This document shows, piece after piece, positions 53,121 to 62,248 of a DNA stretch of 64,000 nucleotides. Numbering within the stretch: the first letter of the stretch is position 1; each line of letters opens with the position of its first letter. A program made the position numbers and the translations under genes. The stretch spans positions 1-64,000 of the forward strand of contig NZ_RARC01000002.1 in NCBI RefSeq assembly GCF_003719305.1, read 5' to 3'. The stretch comes from Mycolicibacterium stellerae (GTDB lineage Bacteria; Actinomycetota; Actinomycetes; Mycobacteriales; Mycobacteriaceae). The notes under the pieces were generated by a model that saw nothing but the letters and a program-made list of their open reading frames with translations, made no database searches and was not told the DNA's origin.

Positions 53121-56100
53121 ATGAGCGAGCTTCCCACCGGCACAGTGACGTTGCTGCTGGCCGACGTCGAGGGCTCGACGCGGCTGTGGCAGACCCAGCC
53201 TGACGAGATGACGGCCGCCGTCGCACGCCTTGATACCGCCCTCGTCGAACTGCTCGTGGCACACGGCGGGGTGCGGCCGGTCGAACAGGGTGAGGGCGAC
53301 AGCTTCGTCGCGGCGTTCGCCCGCGCCAGCGACGCGGTAGCGTGCGCCCTGGATCTGCAGCGGGCGCCGCTGGCGCCGATCCGGCTGCGCATCGGCGTGC
53401 ACACCGGACAGGTGCAGTTGCGCGACGAGGGCAACTACATCGGGCCGACCATCAACAGGACCGCACGACTACGCGACCTGGCCCACGGCGGCCAGACCGT
53501 GTTGTCGGGCGCCGCAGAGCAGCTGGTCGCCGACTGGCTGCCCGGCGACGCCTGGCTGTCCGATCTGGGATCGGTTGAGCTGCGCGATCTGCCTCGGCCG
53601 GAGCGGGTGACGCAGCTGTGCCATCCGGATCTGCGCAACGAGTTCCCGCCGCTGCGTGTCGCGAAAAGCGCTGATGAACAAAGGCTTCCGGCGCAGTTGA
53701 CGAGCTTCGTCGGCCGCGTGACGCAGATTGCCGAGATCCGCACGCTGTTGGCCGACAACCGAATTGTGACGCTGACGGGTGCCGGTGGTGCGGGCAAGAC
53801 GAGGCTGGCAATTCAAGTCGCGGCAGGCATCGCGGCCGAATACCGCGACGGTGTCTCCTATGTGGACCTGGCACCGGTCACGCACGAGGCCGTGGTGCCC
53901 GTGGCCGTCGCCCGCGCTCTCGGCCTGCCCGACCAGCCCGGCCGCTCGACCATGGAGACGCTGACGAAATTCGTCGGCGACAGTTCGATGCTCGTCGTGT
54001 TGGACAACTGCGAGCACCTGCTCGACGCGGCCGCGACGCTTTCTGCCGACCTGCTGGCCGCCTGTCCAGCGCTGCAGATACTGGCCACCAGCCGTGAGTC
54101 GACTGGGGTGCCCGGCGAGGTGACGTTTCAGGTGCCGTCGTTGTCGCTGGCCGACGAGGCCATCGAACTGTTCGTCGACAGGGCCCGCCGGGTCCGGCCC
54201 GAGTTCACCATCGCCGCGGACAACGCCCCCGCCGTGACCGAGATCTGCAAGAGGCTCGACGGCATGCCGCTGGCGATCGAGCTGGCCGCCGCCCGCGTCC
54301 GTGCACTCTCGCTGGAGGAGATCCTCGGCGGCCTGCACGACCGTTTCCGTCTCTTGACCGGTGGTGCACGGACGGCGGTGCGTCGTCAGCAGACCCTGCG
54401 TGCGTCGGTGGACTGGTCGCATGCCCTGCTGACCGAGACCGAGCGAATCCTGTTTCGGCGGCTGGCGGTCTTCCTCGGCGGGTTCGACCTCGACGCGGCC
54501 CAGGCCGTCGCCGGTGACGCCGAAGTGGAGCGCTATCAGATCCTCGATCAGCTGGCCCTGCTGGTCGACAAGTCGTTGGTCATCGCCGAAAACACCAGTG
54601 GCCGAACGCGATACCGGTTGCTCGAGACCGTGCGCCAATACGCGCAGGAGAAGCTTGGCGAATCGGGCGAGGCCGAAGCCGTCCGGTCGCGTCACCGCGA
54701 TCACTACACCGCGTTGGCCGCGCTCTTGGACGCCCCGGCGCGCACTGATTATCAGCATCTCATCGAGCAGGCCGATCAGGAGATGGACAACCTCCGCAAC
54801 TCTTTCGGCTGGAGCATCGAAGCCGGCGACCTCGGGAACGCCTTGGAGATGGCTTGCTCACTGCAGCCGTTGTGGGTGTCCCGCGGTCGCATCCAGGAAG
54901 GACTCGAATGGTTCGAAGCGGCTTTCACCGACGGTGAGCCGCCAATCGGTCTCGCACCCGACGTGCGCACCCGAGCGCTTGCCGATAGGGCCGTGCTCTA
55001 CGCGTGGGTGGCCGACTACCGCCTGGCGGACGCGGAAGAAGCTCTCGCGTGCGCCCGCGAGCTCGACGATCCGGCGTTGTTGCTACGAGCACTCACCGCG
55101 TGCGGCAGCTCAGCCGTCTACGACCCCGAGGTGGCTGGACGCTATTTCACGGAAGCGATCGGAATGGCTCGCAACCTCAGCGACCACTGGAGGTTGTCCC
55201 AGATTCTCGGGCAGCAGGCCCAGGTCGCTTTCGTCGCGGGCGACCCTATGGCGGTGCGTGCAGCCGCAGAAGAAGGACGCGACCTTGCCGATACCATCGG
55301 TGACGGCTTCAATTCGCGGCAATGCCGGTGGCGGCTGGCCGGCGCCTACCTGTTCGAGGGTGATCTCACCCGAGCGATCGCCGAGTACCGCGCAGTAGAG
55401 GCAGACGCAGATGCCGATCACGACGTGATGTCGCAAGTCACTGCGCTCATGATTCTGCCGCATGCGCTCGCCTTCCACGGAGAGGCAGGGGCGGCCAGGC
55501 TCGCCGCCGAGTCCGCCATCGAAGCCGCCACAGAACTCGGGGGTGTCTATCTCGGTGGGATTTACATCTCGTTGATGACCTCGCACCTGGCCGCCGGCGA
55601 TATCGCACTGGCATCGGACGCGGCCGATGCCGGCTGGTCGCACCTCAGCAACCTGCACGGGACCGCGTCGATCAACAGCGTCTACATTGCCCAGCTCAAC
55701 CTCGCGCGAGGGGATCTGGCCGCGGCGCAACGGAGAGCCGACGACGCCGTCGCTGCAACAGCGGGATGGATACGAGGATGGGCGCTGACGATACGTGCGC
55801 GCATCGAGATCGAACAACGTGAGCTCGAACAGGCAGAGCGCGACGCGTACGAAGCCCTCGCTTGCTTTTCCGACCTCAAGGCGTACCTCGGGGCGTCGAA
55901 CACCTTCGAGTATCTCGCGGATATAGCCGGCAGTTCCGGCAGCCACCGCGAAGCGGCCAGACTCTTCGGCGCCGCGGACGGCATTCGCCGGCGAACCGGC
56001 GAGATCCGTCTGCCGTTCTACCAAGCCGACTACGACGCGTCGGTCGAGTCGCTTCGAAATGCCATGGGCAACAGCGACTTCAATGCTGCATGGGCAGAGG

Positions 56101-56381
56101 GCGCAGCGCTCTCCACCGAGGAGGCCATCGCCTACGCGCAACGCGGCCGTGGTGGACGCAAGCGGCCGTCGAGCGGTTGGGGCTCGCTGACTCCGGCCGA
56201 GCGAGACGTGGTACGGCTCGTCAGCGACGGGCTCGGCAACAAAGACATCGCCACGCGGCTGTTCGTTTCGCCGCGGACCGTGCAGTCGCACCTCACCCGC
56301 GTCTATACGAAGCTCGGACTGTCCTCCCGCGTCCAGCTCGCGCAGGAAGCCGCCCGCCGGTCGCCCGCCACAAATAGCTGA
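53121..56381 (+). CDS. Class III adenylate cyclase-STAND ATPase-TPR-LuxR regulator
   Basis: A 1086-residue signalling protein. Residues 1-160 form a class III cyclase (LLLADVEGSTRL, metal Asp15; EQGEGDSF, Asp60). The usual substrate Lys is Gln56 and the usual Asp is Asn in GNYIGPTINRTARL, while the transition-state Asn and Arg are kept: the Gln/Asn pair reported for M. tuberculosis Rv0386. An NB-ARC ATPase follows (P-loop TGAGGAGKTRLAIQV), then TPR-like repeats, then a LuxR helix-turn-helix (TPAERDVVRLVSDGLGNKD; VSPRTVQSHLTRVYTKLGLS). ATG at 53121 matches related MSxLPTGTVT starts. Targets are unknown. Confidence 0.93.
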   Translation: MSELPTGTVTLLLADVEGSTRLWQTQPDEMTAAVARLDTALVELLVAHGGVRPVEQGEGDSFVAAFARASDAVACALDLQRAPLAPIRLRIGVHTGQVQLRDEGNYIGPTINRTARLRDLAHGGQTVLSGAAEQLVADWLPGDAWLSDLGSVELRDLPRPERVTQLCHPDLRNEFPPLRVAKSADEQRLPAQLTSFVGRVTQIAEIRTLLADNRIVTLTGAGGAGKTRLAIQVAAGIAAEYRDGVSYVDLAPVTHEAVVPVAVARALGLPDQPGRSTMETLTKFVGDSSMLVVLDNCEHLLDAAATLSADLLAACPALQILATSRESTGVPGEVTFQVPSLSLADEAIELFVDRARRVRPEFTIAADNAPAVTEICKRLDGMPLAIELAAARVRALSLEEILGGLHDRFRLLTGGARTAVRRQQTLRASVDWSHALLTETERILFRRLAVFLGGFDLDAAQAVAGDAEVERYQILDQLALLVDKSLVIAENTSGRTRYRLLETVRQYAQEKLGESGEAEAVRSRHRDHYTALAALLDAPARTDYQHLIEQADQEMDNLRNSFGWSIEAGDLGNALEMACSLQPLWVSRGRIQEGLEWFEAAFTDGEPPIGLAPDVRTRALADRAVLYAWVADYRLADAEEALACARELDDPALLLRALTACGSSAVYDPEVAGRYFTEAIGMARNLSDHWRLSQILGQQAQVAFVAGDPMAVRAAAEEGRDLADTIGDGFNSRQCRWRLAGAYLFEGDLTRAIAEYRAVEADADADHDVMSQVTALMILPHALAFHGEAGAARLAAESAIEAATELGGVYLGGIYISLMTSHLAAGDIALASDAADAGWSHLSNLHGTASINSVYIAQLNLARGDLAAAQRRADDAVAATAGWIRGWALTIRARIEIEQRELEQAERDAYEALACFSDLKAYLGASNTFEYLADIAGSSGSHREAARLFGAADGIRRRTGEIRLPFYQADYDASVESLRNAMGNSDFNAAWAEGAALSTEEAIAYAQRGRGGRKRPSSGWGSLTPAERDVVRLVSDGLGNKDIATRLFVSPRTVQSHLTRVYTKLGLSSRVQLAQEAARRSPATNS

Positions 56382-56422
56382 ATCGCCCAACGGACGGGCT
56401 CTGTACTGATAGTTGTCTCATC

Positions 56423-57508
56423 ATGGCGAATGACAGCTCGCGGGTGCCCAAGACCGTCGAGGCATGGGCCTTCGTGCAGAAGATGATCGGCGACATCACG
56501 AACATCGTGGCCGCGGACGCCGAGAACGAACGCGAAATGCTGGAGGGCTTGGGCGTCGTCTCGCGGGTCACCGCGCTGTGCTCGGAGCTCACCGTCGAGG
56601 CCGACCCGGATCTGCCGTGGTTCTTCGACATGTGCTCACCCACCCGGCTGGTCGGCGGGCCAAACCCCGATGGGCGGTACCTGCTGGCGATGATCCGCGG
56701 CGACCGCTCCTACCGGGTCACCGGAACGCGGGGCACCACCGCGTATCTCGGTCTGCAGGTGCTGGCAGGCACCGGTATGACGCCCCGTCGCATGGCCGCC
56801 TATGTCAGCGATACCGACCTGAAGCTGAATGACGGCACGTTCGCGCTGGTGTTCTCGGCGACCGAACCGTCAACGGCCGAACTCGACGGAGCGCAGTGGG
56901 TGCAGATACCGCACGACGCGACGTCGATCGTCGTCCGCGAATACATCGCCGACGCCGCCACCGAGCAGTCCGCGACGCTCGATATCGAGCCGCTGACCGC
57001 ACACCCGCCGCAGACGATCACCGATGACGAGGCGGCAGAACAGTTCACCGCGATGGCCTGGACCATCATGAAGCTGACCACCCTGCACCGCACCATCAAA
57101 CCCGAGCTGATGGACCAGCCCAACACGCTCGTCACCTCGGAGGCCGCCGATCTCGGCGAGGCCGACACCACACCGGACAACCTGTACATGCTCGGCACGT
57201 TTCGGCTAGCCACCGACGAGTCGCTGGTGCTCGAGTTCGAACCGCCCGACACCCGCTACTGGAACGTCACGCTGGAGAACATCTGGCACGAGTGCCTCGA
57301 ACCGCGCAGGCGACACAGCTCGGTCACCAACAAGGGTGTGGCACCCGATGCCGACGGAGTGGTCCGAATCGCCGTCGGCGCCAATGATTTCGGCCATGGC
57401 CACTGGCTGGACACCGGTGGCAGGCACCGCGGCTTCGTCGTGTTTCGCTGGCTGGACAACCCCGACCCGCCGAAGATGTCGGTCAGTGTGCGCGGGGCAG
57501 CACGGTGA
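56423..57508 (+). CDS. DUF1214 domain protein
   Basis: A 361-residue protein whose second half (FRLATDESLVLEFEPPDTRY; WNVTLENIWHECLEP; HRGFVVFRWLDNPDPPKMSV) is the DUF1214 beta-sandwich. DUF1214 proteins often accompany lipid or steroid metabolism genes but lack a defined reaction. No signal peptide. The stop overlaps the sulfotransferase start as GTGA, so the two form an operon. DUF1214/sulfotransferase pairing in mycobacteria suggests a shared lipid or sterol-like substrate, by inference only. Confidence 0.85.
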   Translation: MANDSSRVPKTVEAWAFVQKMIGDITNIVAADAENEREMLEGLGVVSRVTALCSELTVEADPDLPWFFDMCSPTRLVGGPNPDGRYLLAMIRGDRSYRVTGTRGTTAYLGLQVLAGTGMTPRRMAAYVSDTDLKLNDGTFALVFSATEPSTAELDGAQWVQIPHDATSIVVREYIADAATEQSATLDIEPLTAHPPQTITDDEAAEQFTAMAWTIMKLTTLHRTIKPELMDQPNTLVTSEAADLGEADTTPDNLYMLGTFRLATDESLVLEFEPPDTRYWNVTLENIWHECLEPRRRHSSVTNKGVAPDADGVVRIAVGANDFGHGHWLDTGGRHRGFVVFRWLDNPDPPKMSVSVRGAAR

Positions 57509-58686
57509 GCGCCGCCGACCGGTTCGACCCCGCCGCATTGATCGAACAGGCCTGTCAGTGGGCAGGCAGCGAGGACTTCGGAACAGAGTTCGACGAGAAG
57601 GAGACGTGGCGCGAGGGGTTGGGCCTACTGTGCGACGGGTTCGTGGCCGAGGCTCGACTCAACGACCTCGGTGTCGAGATCGCGGCGCTGGATGTGGTGC
57701 GCGCATTGAAGAATCGGCTCCAGGTGGTGGATTGGCGCAAGGTACATCCGGAGATCGCCGAGGAGACGGTCGAGAGGCCGATCTTCATCGTCGGGCAACC
57801 CCGCACCGGCACCACGATCCTGTTCGACCTGCTCGCACAGGACCCGGCGCTGCGCCCGCCGCTGACGTGGGAGGTCGACGCCCCCCTTCCGGTGCCGCGG
57901 CCCGACACCTACGAGACCGACCCGCGGATCGCCGAAACCCAGGCCAGCCTGGAGATGAGCGAACAGATCATTCCCGGGTTCATGAGTTGGCATCCGATGG
58001 GCGCGCAAGTCGGGCAGGAGTGTGTCCGGATCACCGCGTCGCAGTTCTGCAGCATGATCTTCTCGGTCCAATACCGGCTGCCGACCTACTACAAGTGGCT
58101 GCTGTATGAGGCGGATCACCGCCATGCCTACCGGTATCACCGAATCTTCCTGCAGCACCTGCAATCCGGCGTCCGCGGCCAATGGCTTTTGAAATCGCCC
58201 GCCCATCTGTGGACGCTCGACACCTTGCTGGAGACGTACCCCGATGCGGTGATCGTGCAGACGCACCGTGACCCGTTGAAGGTCATCTCGTCGGTCAGTG
58301 CGCTGACCAATCACCTGCGCCGGATGGCATCCGACGAGACGAGTATCGCCGACTGCGCGGTGCAATCCTGCGAGGAGATCGTGGTCGGGTTGCAGCGCGG
58401 AATGACGCTGCGTGAATCGCTTCCGCCGGGCCAGGTGATCGACGTCCAGTTCGCCGACTTCATGCGCGACCCTTTTGCGACGATCAGGTCGCTGTACGGT
58501 CGGCTGGACCGCGAGCTGACGCCCGTCGCCGAACAGAGGATGCGCGACTACCTTGCCGGCCATCCCGGCGACGGCGGCGGCGGCCGCTACAGCTGGGCCG
58601 ACACCGGCCTGGACGCCGAGCAGTTGCGCGAGCAGGTCGCCGCCTACCAGGAGCGCTACGACGTTCCCACCGAGCCGCTGAAATAG
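57505..58686 (+). CDS. Stf-family sulfotransferase
   Basis: A 393-residue protein with the PAPS-binding 5'-phosphosulfate loop IFIVGQPRTGTTILFDLLAQ near residue 93, LKSPAHLWTLDTLLETYPDA, and VIVQTHRDPLKVISSVSALT for the 3'-phosphate site. It belongs to the large mycobacterial sulfotransferase_3 family that sulfates lipids and other small molecules; the acceptor is unknown. GTG at 57505 is coupled to the DUF1214 stop. It converges on the penicillin-binding protein gene with a 3-base gap. Confidence 0.88.
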   Translation: MSAADRFDPAALIEQACQWAGSEDFGTEFDEKETWREGLGLLCDGFVAEARLNDLGVEIAALDVVRALKNRLQVVDWRKVHPEIAEETVERPIFIVGQPRTGTTILFDLLAQDPALRPPLTWEVDAPLPVPRPDTYETDPRIAETQASLEMSEQIIPGFMSWHPMGAQVGQECVRITASQFCSMIFSVQYRLPTYYKWLLYEADHRHAYRYHRIFLQHLQSGVRGQWLLKSPAHLWTLDTLLETYPDAVIVQTHRDPLKVISSVSALTNHLRRMASDETSIADCAVQSCEEIVVGLQRGMTLRESLPPGQVIDVQFADFMRDPFATIRSLYGRLDRELTPVAEQRMRDYLAGHPGDGGGGRYSWADTGLDAEQLREQVAAYQERYDVPTEPLK

Positions 58687-58689
58687 GTT

Positions 58690-60507
58690 TCAGGCCAGGT
58701 AGCCCGGCGGCAGGCCTTCGAGCATGCCTCGCGTCATCCGCACCGCGTATTCGGAGCTGCCACCCCCGACGATCAGCGCGGCGAATGCCATGTCACCGCG
58801 ATAGCCGGCGAACCAGGAATGCGAGCCGCCCTCGAATTCGGCTTCACCGGTCTTACCGCGCACGTCGCCCATGCCGTTGATGTCTTTGGCGGTGCCGTTG
58901 GTTACCACGAGCTGCATCATCGGCCGCAGCCCGTCGATCATCTTCGGGGTAATCGGACTCTGGTCGCCGGTGACAGCGGTCTGACGGCCTTCGATCAGTT
59001 GCGGCACAGGGGTTTTGCCTGCGGCGACCGTCGCCGCCGCCATCGCCATACCGAACGGGCTGACCAAGACCTTGCCCTGCCCGAAGCCGTCCTCCGTGCG
59101 CTCGGCCAGGTTGACCGTAGGCGGCACCGACCCGGTGACCGTATTGATCCCTTCGATCTGGTAGTCGGGACCGATCCCGTATTGCGCGGCGGCCTGGGTC
59201 AGGCCGCGCGGCGGCATCTGGCTGGCGAGTTCGGCGAATGTGGTGTTGCACGAACTGGCGAAGGCACGCGACATCGGCACCGTGCCGAGATCGAAGCCGC
59301 CGTAGTTCGGAATCGTCCGGTGCCCGATGTCGACCGTGCCGGGGCAGCCGAGAAGTGTGTTGGGCGTTGCCATGTCGCGTTCAATGGCCGCGCCCGCGGT
59401 GACGATCTTGAACGTCGAGCCCGGCGGGTAGAGACCCGTCGTTGCGGTGGGCCCGTCGGCATCTGCATCGGCATTCTGCGCGACCGCGAGGATCTCACCG
59501 GTCGACGGTTTGATCGCGACGATCATCGCCTTCCTGCCCGCAACGCCGTTGACGGCGTTCTGCGCGGCGTCCTGAACGGCGCGGTCCAGGCTGATCGTGA
59601 CGGACGGCGCGGGCGCCCCGGCCACCTCGTTGAGAACGTCGACATCCACGCCGTTCTGGTTGACGCTCACCACCCGCCAACCGGCCTGACCGTCAAGGTC
59701 GTTCACCACCGCCTTCTTGACTTCACCGATGATGGCAGGCGCGAAATGATCGTCTGTGGGCAACAATTCGGCCTGCGGCGTGATGACCAGACCCGGGCGG
59801 TTGCCGAGGACGGCGGCCACCTGGTCGCGATCGGACTGGCGCAGGGTGATCAAGTTCAGCGGCCCGGTGGACGAACTGGCCTCCTCCGCGAGCCGCTGCG
59901 GGTCCAAGGTGTCGTCGAAGGGCCGCAGCGCGCCGACGACCGCCGTTGCCGTCTGCATCAGGTAGGCGCCGGCGGCCTTGGCGTCCAGCGCGAATTCATA
60001 GAGGTTGCCCGGCACCAGCACATCGGTGCCGCCGCGTTCGTTGACCGATGCCCGCCGTGGGGGGTCCGACCGCAACGCAAACGTCTGGTGCTCACCGAGT
60101 TTCGGGTGCAGACCGGTCGCGGTCCAGCGCACCTCCCATTTCCCCTCGTTGCGCACCATGGAAAGCTGGCCGTCGTAGGACCACGTGCGGTTCTTCGGCA
60201 GGTGCCAGGTGTAGCGGTAAGCGACGGAGCCGGTGTCCTCGGCGAACTTCGAGCCGAGCACCTGCGCGTCCAGCGAGGTGGCCTGCAGACCCGCCCATGC
60301 CTCGTTGAGCGCGGCCCTGGCGTCCTCAGGACGGTCGGTCAGCTGCGACGCGCTGCCGGTGTCGCCCTTGGCCAGCGCCGCGAAGAACTCGTCGGCGGCC
60401 GGTTGCGGCCCGTTGGGTTTCGGAGTGCACGCGTTCAGTGACGCCGACAGCGCCACGATCGTCAGCAGGCTCGCCAGACGTGTTGCAGATGAGAATAATG
60501 TTGCCAT
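58690..60507 (-). CDS. Penicillin-binding lipoprotein (class B transpeptidase)
   Basis: A 605-residue lipoprotein: signal peptide LLTIVALSASLNAC with Cys27, so anchored outside the membrane. Residues 30-150 are an NTF2-like MecA_N domain, then a dimerisation domain. The transpeptidase carries Ser-x-x-Lys in PPGSTFKIVTAG, SxN in ASSCNTTFAE and KTG in VRGKTGEAEFEGG. It cross-links peptidoglycan and would bind beta-lactams. It is the equivalent of Rv2864c. It has its own upstream region of 124 bases and no operon partner on its strand. Confidence 0.94.
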   Translation of the reverse strand: MATLFSSATRLASLLTIVALSASLNACTPKPNGPQPAADEFFAALAKGDTGSASQLTDRPEDARAALNEAWAGLQATSLDAQVLGSKFAEDTGSVAYRYTWHLPKNRTWSYDGQLSMVRNEGKWEVRWTATGLHPKLGEHQTFALRSDPPRRASVNERGGTDVLVPGNLYEFALDAKAAGAYLMQTATAVVGALRPFDDTLDPQRLAEEASSSTGPLNLITLRQSDRDQVAAVLGNRPGLVITPQAELLPTDDHFAPAIIGEVKKAVVNDLDGQAGWRVVSVNQNGVDVDVLNEVAGAPAPSVTISLDRAVQDAAQNAVNGVAGRKAMIVAIKPSTGEILAVAQNADADADGPTATTGLYPPGSTFKIVTAGAAIERDMATPNTLLGCPGTVDIGHRTIPNYGGFDLGTVPMSRAFASSCNTTFAELASQMPPRGLTQAAAQYGIGPDYQIEGINTVTGSVPPTVNLAERTEDGFGQGKVLVSPFGMAMAAATVAAGKTPVPQLIEGRQTAVTGDQSPITPKMIDGLRPMMQLVVTNGTAKDINGMGDVRGKTGEAEFEGGSHSWFAGYRGDMAFAALIVGGGSSEYAVRMTRGMLEGLPPGYLA

Positions 60508-60593
60508 TGGGGCGAATGTTACGAACCCGAGACCTCAAAGTGGCGGAGGCGCGGCGCCCAAACCGAGGTTTCGCAGAAAAAGTGCGAGAGAAG

Positions 60594-60619
60594 CGCGCCA
60601 AAACGTCGATTTCGGCGCG
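60594..60619. repeat. Short inverted repeat with TTTCGGCGCG arms
   Basis: CGCGCCAAAA at 60594-60603 pairs with TTTCGGCGCG at 60610-60619 with one mismatch. GATTTCGGCGCG here is identical to the core of the hairpin at 8249. It lies just downstream of the minus-strand GNAT gene and upstream of the PBP gene, consistent with a terminator. Confidence 0.5.
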
Positions 60620-60631
60620 AACGCCCGTCCG

Positions 60632-61306
60632 TCAGGCGCCCAGCGGCCCGGCGGCCGGCGCGCGCACCACCAGCGGCACCGCGGGGAAATACGCCGCCAT
60701 CTCCGAGCGCGACTTTCGCAGTGCGGCAGTGCCGTAGCCATGCTTGCGGAATGTCGGGCGGATCCAGATGCGAACGTTGACCTCGCCACTGGCCAACTCG
60801 CCGAACACCATGCCGACCTTCTCGGACCCGTCGATCGCCACCAACCACACCGCCTCTTCGGCATGCACCCGGCCGACGGCGGCGCGGATCTCGTCATCCA
60901 GATCGCCCGCGGGCGCCCCCGAACCGTCACCGGCCGCGCGGACATCTTCTGTGCGCGCGGCGAAAATGTCGCGGTCGGCGTCCGCCGAGAACGGCCGCAG
61001 CACCAGGCTCTCGCCCGGGGCGGGCTGCCGCTCCCCTGTGGTGAAGCTCAGCTCGTGGTTCAGGTCGGCGAGTTCGTCGCGAATCCGCCGCCGTGACACC
61101 TTGGTCAGCCGATCGAAGGACAGCCGAAGCACGGCCTCACCCCCAGCAGAGGTCGTGCCGAGCATGGAAGCGATCGCCTCGACGGCCGCGTCGTGGTCCT
61201 GGGACTCCACGATGACGTCAAGAAGCTCATGGCGTCGTTCGAGCGCGCGGACCAGCGTGTCGGCGATCTCTCTGCGTTCGGTCTTCTGCGCGTCGTCGTC
61301 GGTCAT
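60632..61306 (-). CDS. GNAT acetyltransferase with N-terminal GyrA-like helical segment
   Basis: A 224-residue protein. The C-terminal 130 residues are a GNAT domain (LVLRPFSADADRD; EVNVRIWIRPTFRKHGYGTA). The first 75 residues (LVRALERRHELLDVIVES; RLSFDRLTKVSRRRIRDELA) resemble the helical linker of DNA gyrase subunit A, where RL-x-x-L-E-R-x-(K/R)-I-x-D-E/D-L is typical. Such a fusion is unusual, and its purpose is unknown. ATG at 61306 gives MTDDDAQKTERREIADTL. It ends about 125 bases before the PBP gene and starts 33 bases after the next GNAT stop. Confidence 0.8.
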   Translation of the reverse strand: MTDDDAQKTERREIADTLVRALERRHELLDVIVESQDHDAAVEAIASMLGTTSAGGEAVLRLSFDRLTKVSRRRIRDELADLNHELSFTTGERQPAPGESLVLRPFSADADRDIFAARTEDVRAAGDGSGAPAGDLDDEIRAAVGRVHAEEAVWLVAIDGSEKVGMVFGELASGEVNVRIWIRPTFRKHGYGTAALRKSRSEMAAYFPAVPLVVRAPAAGPLGA

Positions 61307-61339
61307 GCCGTGAAGCGTAACCAACGCGGTGCGGGCGCC

Positions 61340-62194
61340 CTAGTCCAACAAGACGGTGGCGAAGGTGCCCACTTCGGCGAAGCCGATGCGGCGGTAGGTG
61401 GCACGGGCCACGGTGTTGAAGTCGTTGACGTACAGGCTGGCGATCCGCCCGCTGCGCACAACGGCGGCAGCGAGAGCGGCCGTGCCCGACGTGCCAAGGC
61501 CGCGACCCCGGAAGTCGGGATGCACCCACACGCCCTGGATCTGCCCGACGGCGGGCGACTGCGATCCGACCTCGGCCTTGAACACGACCCGCCCGCGCTC
61601 GAAACGTGCCCACGCACGCCCGGCGGCGATCAGGCCGGCGACCCGACGCCGATACCCTCGGCCACCGTCGCCGATGCGGGGATCGATCCCCACCTCGCCG
61701 ATGAACATGTCAACGGCGGCCACCAGGTAGGCGTCGAGTTCCTCCATCCGCACCGGACGCACCGTCGGGTCAATCGCGCATTTCGGGGTGGTGGCCAGTG
61801 CCATCAGGGGTTGACGGTCGCGGACGTCGCGGGCCGGGCCCCATGTGCTTTCCAGGCGGCGCCACATCGGCAGCACCAGCTCTGCGCGCCCGACCAGCGA
61901 TGAGCAGCGCCTCGCGGCGCCGACCGCCTTGTCGGCGAACGCGTACAAGTCGGCCGCTTCGCCCCGCAACGGGATCAGGTTGGCGCCGGCGTAGCACAGC
62001 GACTCCATGGCGCCGCCGCGCGACCACAGTTCGCCGCCGATCGCGCTCGGGTCGACCCCGTGCTCGGCCACCCGAGAGGCCACCATGCAACTTCCGACCG
62101 GATCGGCGTCGAGTACCTGATGGACCGCCGTTGCGTCGCGCACGACCGAGACCCGTCGCTCGTCGACGAAGCGGAAAAGGGGTGGAGCCGACAT
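61340..62194 (-). CDS. DUF4081-GNAT acetyltransferase
   Basis: A 284-residue two-domain protein. Residues 1-140 are DUF4081 (VSVVRDATAVHQVLDADP; CSSLVGRAELVLPMWRRLES) and 150-284 a GNAT fold with acetyl-CoA motif GVWVHPDFRGRGLGTSGTAA and NDFNTVARATYRRIGF. It is the equivalent of Rv2867c, conserved next to ispG in mycobacteria, which hints at a housekeeping role such as protein acetylation; the substrate is unknown. Confidence 0.9.
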   Translation of the reverse strand: MSAPPLFRFVDERRVSVVRDATAVHQVLDADPVGSCMVASRVAEHGVDPSAIGGELWSRGGAMESLCYAGANLIPLRGEAADLYAFADKAVGAARRCSSLVGRAELVLPMWRRLESTWGPARDVRDRQPLMALATTPKCAIDPTVRPVRMEELDAYLVAAVDMFIGEVGIDPRIGDGGRGYRRRVAGLIAAGRAWARFERGRVVFKAEVGSQSPAVGQIQGVWVHPDFRGRGLGTSGTAALAAAVVRSGRIASLYVNDFNTVARATYRRIGFAEVGTFATVLLD

Positions 62195-62248
62195 CGGGAC
62201 TCTTTCTGCGGCCTCAGGTCGTGGTGATTCCAGTCACAGGGAACACGT

